Shown: in pieces, positions 23,521-34,830 of the stretch
How positions within the stretch are numbered: the first letter of the stretch is position 1
Layout: each line of letters begins with the position of its first letter
From: Symbiodinium natans
Lineage: Eukaryota > Sar > Dinophyceae > Suessiales > Symbiodiniaceae
Length of the DNA stretch: 56,915 nt
NCBI GenBank assembly: GCA_905221605.1
Contig: CAJNDS010000525.1
Span: 62,501-119,415, forward strand
Reading direction: 5' to 3'
Notes under the pieces: generated by a model
What the model was told of the DNA's origin: nothing
The model's database searches: none
The model's input: the letters and a program-made list of their open reading frames with translations, nothing else
Program-made: the position numbers and the translations under genes

Positions 23521-24380
23521 TGTAGCAGTGTAGCAAAGGCCAAAAACAAAGCAAAACTGAAAGCAATGACGGCTTTGTCCAACTGCGCTGCCACCAGAGC
23601 CAGGTCAGCTCAAGCAGCCAGAATCTGCGTTTGTGTCAGTTCAATCTGTGTGTCCATCAATGGCTCCGCATACGGTTTGACTTGAAGATCTGTAAAGCCA
23701 ACCCTGTGCCTCTTATCGAAATCGGAAAGAGCTCGCTGTTCGCAAAAAACTCCCTCAAAGGCTCATCCCTCTCAAAGGAAGTAAGACCCCAGCCTGCCCA
23801 ACTACATCACGAGTTTAAGGTATTTTTCTTGGGTTGAAGCACCTCCGAGGCCGGTACAGGAACCCGCGCTCCCCGAACGAGCTCCACGCTGCCCATCCTG
23901 ATGCACGGAAGCCAACACCTTAGACCCCTGAACCCCCCCCAACCCCCTCAATTTCTTACTGCAAGCTGACCAAGGTTTGGATGCAGCCGCGCAAAGATAG
24001 AAACATTTTGTCGGACTCCCCGTGGGACCCGCTGCTAGTTAGTGTGTCCCCCCCCCAACTCCCCTGGAGCAGTCGAAGTGCAAACTTGACTTTACAGGGG
24101 CCCCGGAACAAAGTGCGGCCCCACATTCCTGCGGCATCTGCAGCATCCCCATCCCTCCCGAATAAGCGACACAAGCAGCCGGCGGCACCTCTCACTGATG
24201 ACCAGGCTTTGCACTAGTCGCCTGTGAGAGCTTTCTCTGTCATGCGTGGGCTAAGGCAATGGTTCAAGCACCTAGTGGTGCCTCAAACGAGCCCCGGGTG
24301 CAGCTGCAGCACGCTCACAGAAAGCAGATCTCTCGTCAGCTATTTCTTTGGCACTGCTCTACACGGAGAAATCACCCTAT
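23521..24380. other. Spacer without recognised gene
   Basis: Nothing supportable was found. There are several C-rich runs around 23930-24060. Confidence 0.35.
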
Positions 24381-24388
24381 GAGGGGAC

Positions 24389-24446
<58 letters not shown>
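24389..24446. repeat. (GA)n tract
   Basis: A nearly perfect GA dinucleotide run. Overlapping Arg-Glu and Ser-Leu frames are artefacts. Confidence 0.92.
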
Positions 24447-24609
24447 GAACATGCCATACCATACACATACCATTGCATTCTATTGCCCTGCATTGCATAT
24501 AGAGGCAGTGGGGTTGCCACCCCACGTTTCAGGATCGCACCGTTTAAATGCAGCATCCAGCCATACAGATACACAAATCCCAGAATCCCGATGAGCTCTG
24601 AAGCCTCAC

Positions 24610-25560
24610 CTTGAAGCCGTGAAGTTTCCATTCGGTGCTGTTGCTGTTTTGTTGCATGGGATGGCTCCTCGAACCCACAACCCCAAATGGCAACCAAGGC
24701 AGGCACAGCTTCGTTAGCCAGGATTGCCTCACGTGCTGCTTCACTAAATGTTTGGGAGATATTTTCATGGCCTCGGGAAGTCGAGGGCGTTTGGCCTTCC
24801 GATTCGTTGCCCTCCCTTAATCGAGACTGCCAGAGCTGGCTTGGTTCCCTGCTTGCGGGCACATCTCGGGATGACCAAGCAAGCGTCGACGTCGCTTCCT
24901 CCGCGAGGCTGCGGTGGGCTCGTGTTGCTACCAGAGTCCGTGGTCAAACAGGCCAGCTGGATCCTTTCATCCAGAACCCATTTTCACCTGCGCCGCGATC
25001 ATCTGTTGTCAGCTGAGATCTCCATTCAGATTCCGGCAAAGCTGGGCAAGGCAAGGAGTTTCTATCATTCAAACCTTTTGTTGCTAGGCGCTGTCGACCC
25101 TTGGCCCCGCACATGAACCGAAGGTGTGGAAGTTCCCGCCGCTGTGTTTCTCCAGCAGTGGCTTCAGGCTCGTCTCCTCAGCCCCCGAGCCCCTGGTGCC
25201 CTAAGATTTCCGTCTTAGAGCCTTGAGGTTTCCCGGGTTACATGGAGAATGGTAAGGATGCAGCCAGCCAGGCCTTCAACTTGTACTGGTCCTGGCAGCC
25301 GCAGTTCAGCAATCATACTTGGAAATCTTTGGGCTCTCGGCACGAACATGTCCAGAGACTTGGTTGAACATCTGGACCTGCTGACCAAATCAATTCAGAT
25401 CCCGCTTGCGCCTCGGCGGGCTTGAGCACCTCGTCCTCGTCACTGGGGCCAAGGCTCAGTGTGTCAAGAAGCTTCTCAGCGCACTTAAAGATGCACTTAA
25501 AGGCTCCTTCTCGGAGAGCTGCTCAGTCAGTGCAGAAGCCAGCAAGTTGCCTGCCAGAAA
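24610..25560 (-). CDS. Armadillo-like helical repeat exon(s), unidentified gene
   Basis: Exon 24743-24610 has an ACATTTAG| acceptor and a TTCAAG|GTGAGG donor (canonical GT). It encodes EAAREAILANEAVPALVAIW followed by a charged linker. The pattern ..A..AIL....VPALVAI matches the second and third helices of an armadillo repeat, a scaffold for protein binding. This is a single, partial repeat, so the assignment rests on pattern only. Upstream on the same strand, about 25385-25500, lies a frame reading FKCAEKLLDTLSLGPSDEDE that may be an earlier exon. The intervening sequence is unresolved. Downstream the frame runs toward the (GA)n tract and is not coding there. Confidence 0.42.
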
Positions 25561-25689
25561 ATTCTACTCATTCAAGATGAAACGCGGAATGCGTGTACTT
25601 GCGGGGTCGCCTCAGAACCAAAAGAAAGATACCTACCGTATAGCAGATGAGAAAGTAAAATTGACCGAATAGCTCGCGCCTAAACCACC

Positions 25690-26830
25690 CTCATTTTAGG
25701 GGAGTAGCTTGATTGACCAAACAGGTGTCATTGTCTGATGAGAGGGGTGGTTTAAGCATCTTCGCAAAAAAAGAAGGTATTTCGCACAAAAGAGGGTGGT
25801 TCCTTGGAAACCGCGGTGGGAGAATAATATGCTATTGCCCCAAAACGGATTCCAAAGAACTGATGTGGAAGCCCTTTGTCCTGCCCTTCCTACACAGACC
25901 TGAAAGTGCGGGCAGGATATGGAGCCACGATTGCGTTGCACAGGTTTTTGCTTTATATTTAGGGTTTAAGCACCCCCTCTGCGCCCCTCAAGTTATGTTC
26001 TCGTGCCCGCAAAGTTTGAACCACCCTCTTTTTGTGCGAAAAGACTGTGCTCAAAACGTCTATAAGACCCTCTTCCCACAAAGGACGGTTGTAGTCCCAC
26101 GAAAGGACAAGCATCCCTTAAACTTTGCAGGCACGAGTAAGTACATGGAAGGGCGCAAACCCAAAACTTCGGCCTAGTTAAACTTGAAACACAGATTCGG
26201 GCCAGGTAAGGGCCCTAGAGGTTTGTCGTGTCCCTCTTTTCGTGATCGTCGGGTTTGGTGCGGGCCGTAGAGGTTTGTCGCATGTCCCCTCCCTTCGTGC
26301 TCGCAGGGTTTGGTGAGGGCCCGAGAGGTTTGTCGCATGTCCCCTCCCTTCATGCTGCAATGATACCGCCGGGAGTTTACTGCATTCATTTCATCTTCAT
26401 TTGCGTGCCCTTGCTAGTTGGCCATTGTAGGGGGGAAAGGAACCATGCTGGCGCGAGCTATCTGGTCATGGCGTCAGAGGATGGATTGCAAGGAAACCAG
26501 GCTTGCAGAATGTCCTCGCCTGGATGGACAAGCTGTTCATGTTCGCCAACAGGTGTAGGCGCACTACTAAGCCCAATAACCGAGTCCGGTAAGAATGACA
26601 AAAGGGACTGCACAGTCATGTGAAGCAATGCCAGGCGCAAACATGCAAGGAAACCCTAGACCCTAAACGCCGGTCTAGTTAAAGATTCGGGCCAGGTAAG
26701 GGCCCTAGAGGTTTGTCGCATGTCCCTTCCCTTCGTGCTCGTAGGGCTTGGTGAGGGCCCTAGAGGTTTGTCGCATGTCCCCTCGCTTCGTGCTCGTAGG
26801 GTTAGACCTACTCCCCTAAAAGAGGGTGGT
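25690..26830. repeat. Block of diverged direct repeats
   Basis: A unit of about 50 bases containing GTTTGTCGCATGTCCCCTC, CTTCGTGCTCG(C/T)AGGG and GTGAGGGCCC recurs at about 26199-26360 and at about 26690-26805. A related partial copy containing GGGCCCTAGAGGTTTG lies at 27268-27300. A second motif, AGAGGGTGGTT or its complement, recurs at about 25685, 25740, 25792, 26020 and 26822. No gene is supported; the plus- and minus-strand frames here follow the repeat. Confidence 0.65.
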
Positions 26831-27011
26831 TTCGAGAGCGTCTTCAACTAGCATCCATAGGTCTTTTTCAGCTTTAAACATGTTTTCTGCAAAGGCGATT
26901 AATTACGTCCTACTTTCGCTTTAATTTTCGGGGCTATATCTTTAGGGTTTTTAGGCTTTAAACATGTTTCTGTAGTGGAGAGCCCGATAGGCGCTTAGAG
27001 TGAGCACGCTC

Positions 27012-27113
27012 TAAACCCGGACATTTTTCGCCATGTTTTGGCGGAGCTATGTGGTCAAGTTCAGCTTGACTACAAAGCTCGCGCCAAAACATAGCGAAGA
27101 ATGTCCAGGTTTA
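27012..27113. repeat. Imperfect hairpin: 48-bp arms, 5-base loop
   Basis: The left arm 27012-27059 (TAAACCCGGACATTTTTCGC and onward) is nearly the reverse complement of the right arm 27065-27113, with a handful of mismatches. The loop is TTCAG. No open reading frame depends on it. It may be a solo fold-back element (MITE relic) or, if transcribed, a precursor-like hairpin RNA. Confidence 0.85.
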
Positions 27114-27299
27114 TTTGTAAATTCAGCTCTTTTAACTTTCGCACAAAAGGGGGGAGGCTCCGTGGAAGCCGCGGTGGGATAACCAACCAAGAGGGGAAGT
27201 AGAGAGCGTCGTCGAATCCAGGCCTCTAGCATTGTATGGGGCTGCGGCCTAGGTAACCTGAAACACAAATTGGGGCCAGGTAGGGGCCCTAGAGGTTTG

Positions 27300-28060
27300 A
27301 ATGAAGCATGGGAAACATTCAATACATAAATATGTTGAACTCGTTGAAATCCAGGCTGGCTCCTGAAACCAAACGGTTAAATTAGATAAATTAAGCAAAG
27401 TAAACACATTAGATACATTAAAATACAGTAACAAAATCACACACATTAAAAATGAACATAGTAAAAATATTAATGTATCTCAAAAATATAGTATCTTAAA
27501 TACACTAAATAAAGTCAACATAATCCCGGAGTGTAGTACGTTAACATTTCAATGTGCGGGCCTTTTGGAATACCCTCTTCACTAAATATATTCAAGTCAT
27601 TGAATTCTATATATTTAAGTGAGTAAACATATTTTACTCCAGACGGGAGTTTCACATATTAATGTATTTAAGGTGCGGGCCTTCTGGAAAAATCAGTACA
27701 TTGCATATATTGATTCAGTGAATTCCAGGCTGGCTCCTGAAACCCACAAACATTGAGCATCTAAAATCTTAAATATATTTTCTACCTGGAGTTTAATATT
27801 TTCATGTATTTGATGTGCATGCCATTTGAAAACATTAAATACATGTAATACATCAAGTTCGAGCCTTTCTGTTCAAGATAGGTATTTCATGTACTTTATG
27901 TTTTCAATATCTTTAACACATTCAATATTAAAATGATTCGGGATCTGGCCTTGGGATCTAACATCTAATATATTTAATGCGCGGGCCTTTTGTTAAATAT
28001 GTTAAATTCCCGGCTGGCGTACATTCCGGAAGTATTACATGATGAAATTCAAGCCGTCCA
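27300..28060. repeat. AT-rich island of degenerate repeats
   Basis: The composition changes sharply to AT-rich (ATTAAATA, TAAATATATT words). A module containing (T/G)GCGGGCCTT(T/C)TGG recurs near 27555, 27672 and 27976. CAGGCTGGCTCCTGAAACC recurs near 27350 and 27725. The spacing is irregular and the copies are diverged. No exon is seen. Confidence 0.65.
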
Positions 28061-28421
28061 GCGTCAAGTGGGGGTTTCCGACATCAGGGGCACCTTTTGC
28101 TTGCGGTCCTTGCTATAAGGGAATCCTACAATTTGGGGACTACAGTAAAGGTCCCTCATGTGCGTAAACCTGTTAAACGGACCCTATTATTCCCTCCCAC
28201 TCTCATGGCTGAGTCCATACCAACCTGAACCCAGCATCCCTGAAGCTGATGAGGCTTCGTGGACTTAGGGTCATGGACTTGCAGCATTCACGAAAGGCCC
28301 TTAATGTCAGAACTCATCAACAAGCCACAGCCCCCTCCACCGGGTCAAGGCACCCTGCGGGTACCGGGGCGGAGGCGGCGGGCGCCACTTACCCCACCCT
28401 AGGCTCACAAAGATGGGGAAT
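28061..28421. other. Spacer with dispersed repeat copy
   Basis: The segment 28104-28170 matches 15076-15146 (GGTCCTT..TATAAGGGAATCCTAC..AGGTCCC..CGTAAACC). The remainder shows nothing supportable. Confidence 0.5.
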
Positions 28422-29000
28422 TTAAGTTTCAAGGCTCTGGTTTCGCTTCGAATTGGAGCTTTCCTGCATGAGCTCAAGGAAAATGAAAGATGTCTCCTGC
28501 ATGCAATCTTTGTGCCCTAAACCTGAGAAAATCCGAAGCCCGAAGCCCTGCTGCAAGCTGTCGAAAATTGTCACCAAGCAGCCCGGGCACTTGGAGCTGC
28601 AGGCGCGTCGCAGGGGCTGGCAACCTTTCTGCAAAGGTTGCGTCGGTTTCGCTGGTATTTGGGCTCGTCGAAATCTGGGTGTTGGCTTTGGGCCTGAAGA
28701 ATTAGGACGGTTGCCGGTTTGGTCTCGATGGTGCCTCCCAGCATTTCCAGAGCGACACGCGTGGGCTTTCATCTTCGGCGCAGGACCGGGATGCAGCATG
28801 TTCCAGGCTAGATCATGAACGTCTGTGTGTGGCTGTAAAAGAGTGGCAACGCAACTGACATAACACATCTTTAACTTCAAGCCGGAAGCTCTGATCCCTG
28901 GCAGTTTGTCGGAGATGAACTTTGCCCAGAATGTCGAATTACATTGATCAGTGGTTTCTGCAAATGTGGCTTGAACCAAGTAGCAAGCATGAGAAGCCAT
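28422..29000 (-). CDS. Unidentified open frame, probable exon
   Basis: A minus-strand frame of about 190 codons without low complexity runs from about 28980. It contains FAETTDQCNSTFWAKFISDK, ..LKMCYVSCVATLLQ.. and KTHDVHDLAW-like sequence, and ends with a basic, proline-containing tail. The portion to the right of 29000 is the repeat tract and is not coding. The first 100 codons look most protein-like, behind a CAAG| or CAG| acceptor. I recognise no domain. Confidence 0.33.
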   Translation of the reverse strand: MASHACYLVQATFAETTDQCNSTFWAKFISDKLPGIRASGLKLKMCYVSCVATLLQPHTDVHDLAWNMLHPGPAPKMKAHACRSGNAGRHHRDQTGNRPNSSGPKPTPRFRRAQIPAKPTQPLQKGCQPLRRACSSKCPGCLVTIFDSLQQGFGLRIFSGLGHKDCMQETSFIFLELMQESSNSKRNQSLET

Positions 29001-29017
29001 CGTAGCACAGATGTACA

Positions 29018-29063
29018 TGCACATGTACATGTACAAGTACAAGTACAAGTACAAGTACAACAT
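29018..29063. repeat. (GTACAT)n / (AAGTAC)n hexamer tract
   Basis: Three GTACAT hexamers pass into about five AAGTAC hexamers. It is palindromic in part (GTAC). Confidence 0.85.
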
Positions 29064-30540
29064 ATGCAGGCGACCCTATAACCATACCTGCATTGATTCT
29101 GAGCCTGCGGGTACACACACACCTACACTGCACGCAGATGCCCATAAACTTACTCCTGTATCGAAGCAACGAGACATCTGTCACGAAGAAGCACACTTGC
29201 TGTCCCCTCTAAGTATTGGGATGCGTCGGGGAAACTATAGCTACCGAAGCACCTCTCTACACATCCCTCCTTCCACGTGTCAGTCTTTGTTCGATCGCGG
29301 CTTCGCTGCGCAAATCAATTCACCTCAGACACATCGACAGCCGCTCGCAGACACGCTCCAAGCATCTCAAAGCGAAGCTCGACACGCTAAACCTTCTCCG
29401 TCCGAGAGCGGCACATGACACTGCAGGTGCATTTGGGCCGGGTATCCCTCGGAGATGCGGCAGTCTCCTGCCGCTTCTCCTGTGAACCAGGATGCCGCTT
29501 TAGGGCTTGGGCCTTGAAGCTTAGAAGGGGATTCATTCCGCCCAGAACATCCCCTGGTCTACCACCCACAAGGGAATCTGCTACGAGTATGTCGGCTTGT
29601 CTTGGACAGTCCTTTCCAGCCCGGGAGTCCATGCGAGATTGTGAAAAAAAGCAGAAAACACATCCAAATGTGTCCTACGTGGGTTTGGGTGTTGGCTGCA
29701 GGGATGGTTGCGGAGATTTCCAACTGAGAACCCTTGGGCAGGTCTACATTCGCGATCGAGAAAAACGGTGCCACCATGCCTATGTTCTCAAGAACGCCTG
29801 CATCCTTGAAACATCTTGTTTCTTGAAGGGATCAGTCGCTCAGGGTCATATCATCCGCAGTCGGAAGTTTCATATTTCTGACCTACTGCGTGTGTGGCAT
29901 CACCCAAGCGGTCTCACCAGCTACAAAGAAAGAAACATGCATCCAAGCAAGGACGAAGTGGACTCCATCCTTCAAAATCCGACGCTGGCTCCCTTGAAAG
30001 CAGTCCTTGTAGCACTCTTGCAGCTGTAGAGCTTCGGATCGAAGCTCCGCAATCTCGCAGGTCTTTGGGGTCACTTAGGCCGTTGGGCCTTAGGTTCGAT
30101 TCGGTCTTAGTCAGGGTTAGTTTAGGGTTAGTTTGGGGCCTTTGGGGAAGCGGGGAAGTTAAGGGGAACTCCCAGGCAACTCCCCAGGCCTGTGATTGCA
30201 GCTCGTGAATTCGTTGCTCTGATAGGCGGTCGGCCTTGCCCAGCATACCGGGGGAGGGGGGGGGGGGGGAAGTGTGGGTTAGGGTTTCGAAGTTCAGGGT
30301 TCCGAAAGTTAGCTTCCAAAAGGCTGCGAAACTGTTTCTGCTTTGTTTTCCCTCGACGCTCTTTGTTTTCTTCCGGTGCTTTTGCTCATGTGCAGCAGCT
30401 GGGACTGCAAGAGAGTACAACAGCTGGAGTTGGTCCACAGCTGTTTTTCAGATCTGCTGAATGTTCTTGGAGGTTCTGAATTGCAGCATGGCTGTGCCCT
30501 TTCGAAGCTTCCATCCGCATGCTAGCGCCCCTTCTTCGTC
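29064..30540. other. Spacer with possible coiled-coil exon
   Basis: On the minus strand, about 29920-30060 reads EIAELRSEALQLQECYKD and on. About 30190-30240 reads DRLSEQRIHELQSQAWG. Both are coiled-coil-like and may be exons of one gene, but no junction could be confirmed. A G13 run is at about 30251-30270. The plus-strand frame at 29415-30029 is not convincing. Confidence 0.33.
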
Positions 30541-30554
30541 CTTCCTCTGCGGAA

Positions 30555-30606
30555 GAACCCCTAAACCCTACAGTAAACCCTAAACCCTAAACCCTAAACC
30601 CTAACA
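30555..30606. repeat. Interstitial telomere-type repeat (CCCTAAA)n
   Basis: About five CCCTAAA heptamers read on the plus strand, some imperfect (CCCTACAGTAAA). Confidence 0.9.
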
Positions 30607-30725
30607 CCCGGCGAAGCACGTGAGAGCAATCAGTATCGAGGCCCGACCTCCCTCCAGTCCCCACCCCACTCCAACCCAGGACGTCAACACTTTTCTTAAA
30701 GAAAGGACTGCCGAAGGATCTCAGC

Positions 30726-32510
30726 TCAACCTTCTCCTCTCAAGCTAGTACCCATGAGGGCACTGTGGGGCACAGTTACAAGTGTGCTGTGGAATGTGGA
30801 GCTTGCTTTGTAGGAGCTGGAGCTATGGGATGCCATGGTAGGCGCCTTCAAGGCAGTGCAGCTTTCCAAGACTTTCATGAAAGAAGCCACAGTTTCAACC
30901 TGAATGGGTTTCACAAATTCACTTCTGGCAGTTCTGCAGTTGTGGGACCATTGTAGGCAGAACTTCCCTTGGCTTGCGCAACTCGCCTCCAGATCAGTCA
31001 CAGGGAAGCGGCTCGGCCGGGGCCCGTAGTAAAGGCTAGCAGCTGCAATGCTTGTTACTTGTTTGCTGCGTTTTGCAGGATGTTGAAAGAATTCCTTTAG
31101 TCCCTGGCCTGCCCCAAGTCCCAACTACCGTTTGAGTATTGGGGAATCGTCGGATCAAGGTTTCCACACACACACACACAATCAGAGCGTTCACATGTAA
31201 ATCCCCGCATGTTTGTATAGGGAGTCCAAATGATCAATTTGCGTAAACTAGGGCCCGGAACTTTTTGTAATGAATAGGGCAGAAGGAGAATTCGGATGGC
31301 TCCGGCCCGGACCATCTTAGACAAACTGAAAGCGAGGGAAAGGCAGAAGGAGAATTGCTGCAGCTTTGCTGGCGCAAACGTCAGAGAGCTGACAAACATG
31401 GCTCGGTTCTTGCATTTTGCAAGGGGGTTGCGGGGGGAGGGCCCCTCTTCCCCTTTGTAATGGCGCCAGGATTGGAAGCAAAAATAAGATAGAAAAAAAA
31501 ATAATACTAAAACCTCCCCCCCCCCCCTCCCCCCCAGTTTTCCAAGCTCCGAGCTTCACTCCGGGCATGCTGTTCCCTCCGCAGCTCCTCCTCCGCAAGG
31601 AGGACCTGGCAGAGGCTCGGGGATTCAAAAGACATCTCTCCAAGCTCCCACAAGGTCCCGGAAGGGGCTTTGGGATAGAGGGGGGGTGTAGGATGTTGGG
31701 GGGGGTTAGGGCTTCAGGGCTTCAACTTCGGAGAGCCCGGCCTGCTCTTTAAGAGCTCTTTCACGTTCGATGAACTCTCTGGCCTCTGATGCTCAGGGAG
31801 TTTCCATCCGCAACTTTCAGATCATGCGCACGCCGAGCCTGTTGTTGAAGAGCCTCGACCTTGGGAGGCAAGAATCTCCATCCCGCCCCCTAGAAAAAAC
31901 CAAGCATGTCTTTCCAACTCGGCACCCAGCCTGGCCATGGAGTTGGCCTACCTCGCGGCTCCTTGGGACATGAACCGAGAGGAGCTAAAGGTGCGAAGGC
32001 ATCAAAGATCTGGAAAAAAGTCTGAGGTTTGAGGTTTGGGGCTTTTAGGGCGGGAAGCCTCCACAACACTGGCCATTGTCAAGAACAGCGTGCTCGGACG
32101 AGCGCCGCGCGACAGCGAACAACAAAGCACAGACGCGAAACGTCGCAAAGGGCCCTGAACCCTCAAACTCTCCAAAACTTTCTTGAAGGTGGGTCACTGG
32201 GTGAACATCTTATAACATCTTGATGCAAGCATTGTTACGGATGACAAGTCAATCTCCAAAAGATCCACCAAATTGTCCAAAGCCGAATGAGCCAGAGTCG
32301 CTTCTCCAGCTGCTCGCCTTCGGCTTGCTTCGACGCAGCAGCTGCCAGCACAGCCTTCCATGGGGGAATAAAGAAAGGAAGGATCGAGACGCTGCATCTT
32401 TCAAGACCCAAGGCCCCATTCAAGGTCACTGCAATGGTGCCCCAGCACTACCATCAAGGGATATCAAGGGGCAGGGGCTCGCCTGGCCTTCCTTTCCAAC
32501 TCCTCTGTGA
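30726..32510 (-). CDS. Unidentified gene region with coiled-coil exons
   Basis: Minus-strand segments that look coding, from right to left: about 32225-32345, EASRRRAAGEATLAHSALDN or the overlapping frame SKQAEGEQLEKRLWLIRL; about 31785-31860, ALQQQARRAHDLKVADGN; about 31710-31780, REFIERERALKEQAGLSEVE; about 31550-31640, CQVLLAEEELRREQHARSEA; and 30726-31010, a longer frame containing FVKPIQVETVASFMKVLESC that ends in a stop. The three middle pieces are amphipathic helices rich in Glu, Arg and Gln, which suggests a coiled-coil protein. Junctions are unresolved, and 30726-31010 may belong to a different gene. A C-rich run at 31515-31538 interrupts the region. Confidence 0.33.
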
Positions 32511-32599
32511 CCAGCTTGAGCTGGGCCTTTGCAACAAGCTGCCAGTCGCTTTATTTCGCGAGCACCGAGGAGAATGTTGGGCCAAGGGACGCAGGTAGC

Positions 32600-33880
32600 G
32601 TTCTGTGCGGCTAACTACGCCGTTAAATGCAGTTCATGAAGGTGGTCTGGCTCATGAACGGGGCTGTGATGTCATCCCATTCCCGTAAAGGTAAAAAGTA
32701 GTAATAAGGGTTGAAATGGGGCACCAAATAGGTCTTTTATCGTGGCCGTATAGATATAGGAAGACCGCAGCGGCCCCAACACCTTGGAATCATGAGCTAG
32801 GAAGCTAACCACAGAACAAGGCTGAGCATACTAAGCATACAGTGACTTAACGAGCAAAGGCAAGAAGTGAACGTATCGCACGACGCGGGCTTATAGTGAG
32901 TTTGCGTACAGCATTTTAAGATTTTTGTGGTGCGTTGAACGCGTCATTTCTTGCCCCCTTCTGCAATATAGCACTGCAAGCGTGAATTGTATATTGAATG
33001 TGTGAAGATGTCCCGAAATTCAGGACTAAATTCATGCGACAAAGGGCCCCGTGAAAATATCTTACAAGGGCCTTTTGGACCACAGTTGGTTCAGTTGATG
33101 ATTCATACACTTGGACACATGAAGGCGACATGAATGGATTTAGTGAAACAGATGAATGCATGAATCCTTGATTGTCAAGAGAGTTCGTTTCGCTCAGCAA
33201 AATAATACTACTTTTAACAAATCGCAGCCTACAACTGTAATATTTTGGATAATGCAAATCATGATAATACTGTACGGGGCGCATGCGACGTGCCGTATTG
33301 ATATTCGCACCCGTGTTCTTGTACATCGCTTGGCTCTTTTACACCTTGGGCTTGCAAAGTAAACCCTGCACTCCTGCACCCTACGAGCTTCCGGTGCTTG
33401 TAGCTGGCCTTTGCTGCTTCGCGGGTGCCATCCCACTTCAATCTCGCCATTCGTGCGGAGCTCAATGCCTGGCATGACTCCGCGGCTGAGTATGTGAAGT
33501 CGCTGATGGTCATCGGAACAGAACAAGCAAAGCCGGCGGAATGTCTTGCATGGCTCCCCAGACGGTAAGTTGCAGCCGATGGCAGATGTGTTAGTTAACA
33601 GCGGCGAGCGCCATGAAAACACGGCGCCGCAGAGCAGCAACGAGGAGAATCGATGTTGACTGGCAACCTAATGTGTGAAACAACTGCTACGGCGACACGC
33701 TACAGCTTAGAACAGCGACATTGGGTCGAACCTACTGCACCAAAAGCATTGATTCTCACGGAACGGGAACAACAAACAACAACAAAATAGTTGTTCTTCA
33801 TGATCAATACCAAGAACGCTTTGTCTGGATGAAGAGCAGACCTACGTGAAAGGCTGGCGGACAAGTTGGCCGAGCAAGTG
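32600..33880. other. Spacer without recognised gene
   Basis: Nothing supportable. Frames on both strands overlap and lack motifs. Confidence 0.4.
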
Positions 33881-33883
33881 TGG

Positions 33884-34566
33884 GTGTGTGTGTGTGTGAG
33901 TGTGAGTGAGAGTGTGAGTGTGAGTGTGTGTGGGTGTGTGTGAGTGTGAGTGTGAGAGAGTGAGAGAGTGAGAGAGTGTGAGAGTGTGAGAGCGTGAGAG
34001 TGTGAGAGTGTGAGAGTGTGAGAGTGTGAGAGTGTGAGAGTGTGAGAGTGTGAGAGTGTGAGAGTGTGAGAGTGTGAGAGTGTGAGAGTGTGAGCGTGTG
34101 AGAGTGTCAGAGTGTGAGAGTGTCAGAGTGTGAGAGAGTGTGTGTGAGTGTGAAATGTGAGTGTGAGTGTGAAGTGTGAGTGCGAGTGTGAGTGTGGGAA
34201 TCTGTGTCAATGTGCGAAGGTGCGAAGGTGTGAAGGTGTGCAGGTGTGAGGGCGTGAAGGTGTGAGGGCGTGAAGGTGTGAAGGTGTGAGGGTGCGAACG
34301 TGTGAGGGTGTGAATGTGTGCATGTGTGAATGTGTGAATGTGTGAACGTGTGAATGTGTGACTGTGTGACTGTCTGACTGTCTGACTGTGCGACTGTGTG
34401 GCTGCGTGACTGTGTGAATGTGTGACTGTGTGACTGTCTGACTGTCTGACTGTGCGACTGTGTGACTGTGTGACTGTGTGAATGTCTGACTGTGTGACTG
34501 TCTGACTGTGCGACTGTGTGACTGTGTGACTGTGTGAATGTGTGAATGTGTGAATGTGTGAATGTG
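33884..34566. repeat. Long TGTGAG / TGTGAC minisatellite
   Basis: About 680 bases of GTGTGAGA-, GTGTGAAG- and CTGTGTGA-type octamer and hexamer units, changing unit type from left to right. Very long minus-strand frames rich in Ser-His-Thr are artefacts. Confidence 0.92.
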
Positions 34567-34830
34567 TTTGTTTGTTGCTTTGCGCCCTGCTCTGTGAATT
34601 TGATGTCCATATCCGCTTAAGTCCATCACGGTATCTAGCTGTTGTTTGGTGCATGGAGTTGGGTGCCTGAAAAAGAGTTTTAAACTCTGCACACCCTCTT
34701 GCTGCTGTTCACCGTACCCCCGCACCTCCCAAGCAGCAGAGGCAACAGGCTGCGCCGGAAGGTCCAGACCCAAGGCATGCAGCAGGGCCTGGCGAAGAGC
34801 CGAACATTCACCATGCATGCAGAAGCGCTG
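34567..34830 (-). CDS. Unidentified exon
   Basis: Behind a TATTACTTAG| acceptor at 34831 the minus strand is open. It encodes QRFCMHGECSALRQALLHAL followed by ..AWEVRGYGEQQQEGVQSLKL.. and LDTVMDLSGYG, with normal amino-acid composition. It then runs straight into the TGTGAG minisatellite, where a donor or stop must intervene; no obvious donor was fixed. The Cys-His cluster CMHGEC could bind zinc, but one cluster is too little for a call. Confidence 0.42.

Noticed and set aside
29415-30029. Plus-strand frame of 204 codons
   Set aside because: No motif, no splice context, and it would be the only plus-strand gene. Minus-strand coiled-coil pieces lie across the same bases.
33842-34818. Minus-strand frames of 167-270 codons rich in Ser-His-Thr
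   Set aside because: They are generated by the TGTGAG/TGTGAC minisatellite; several overlapping frames are open for the same reason. Only the right-hand end, outside the repeat, looks coding.
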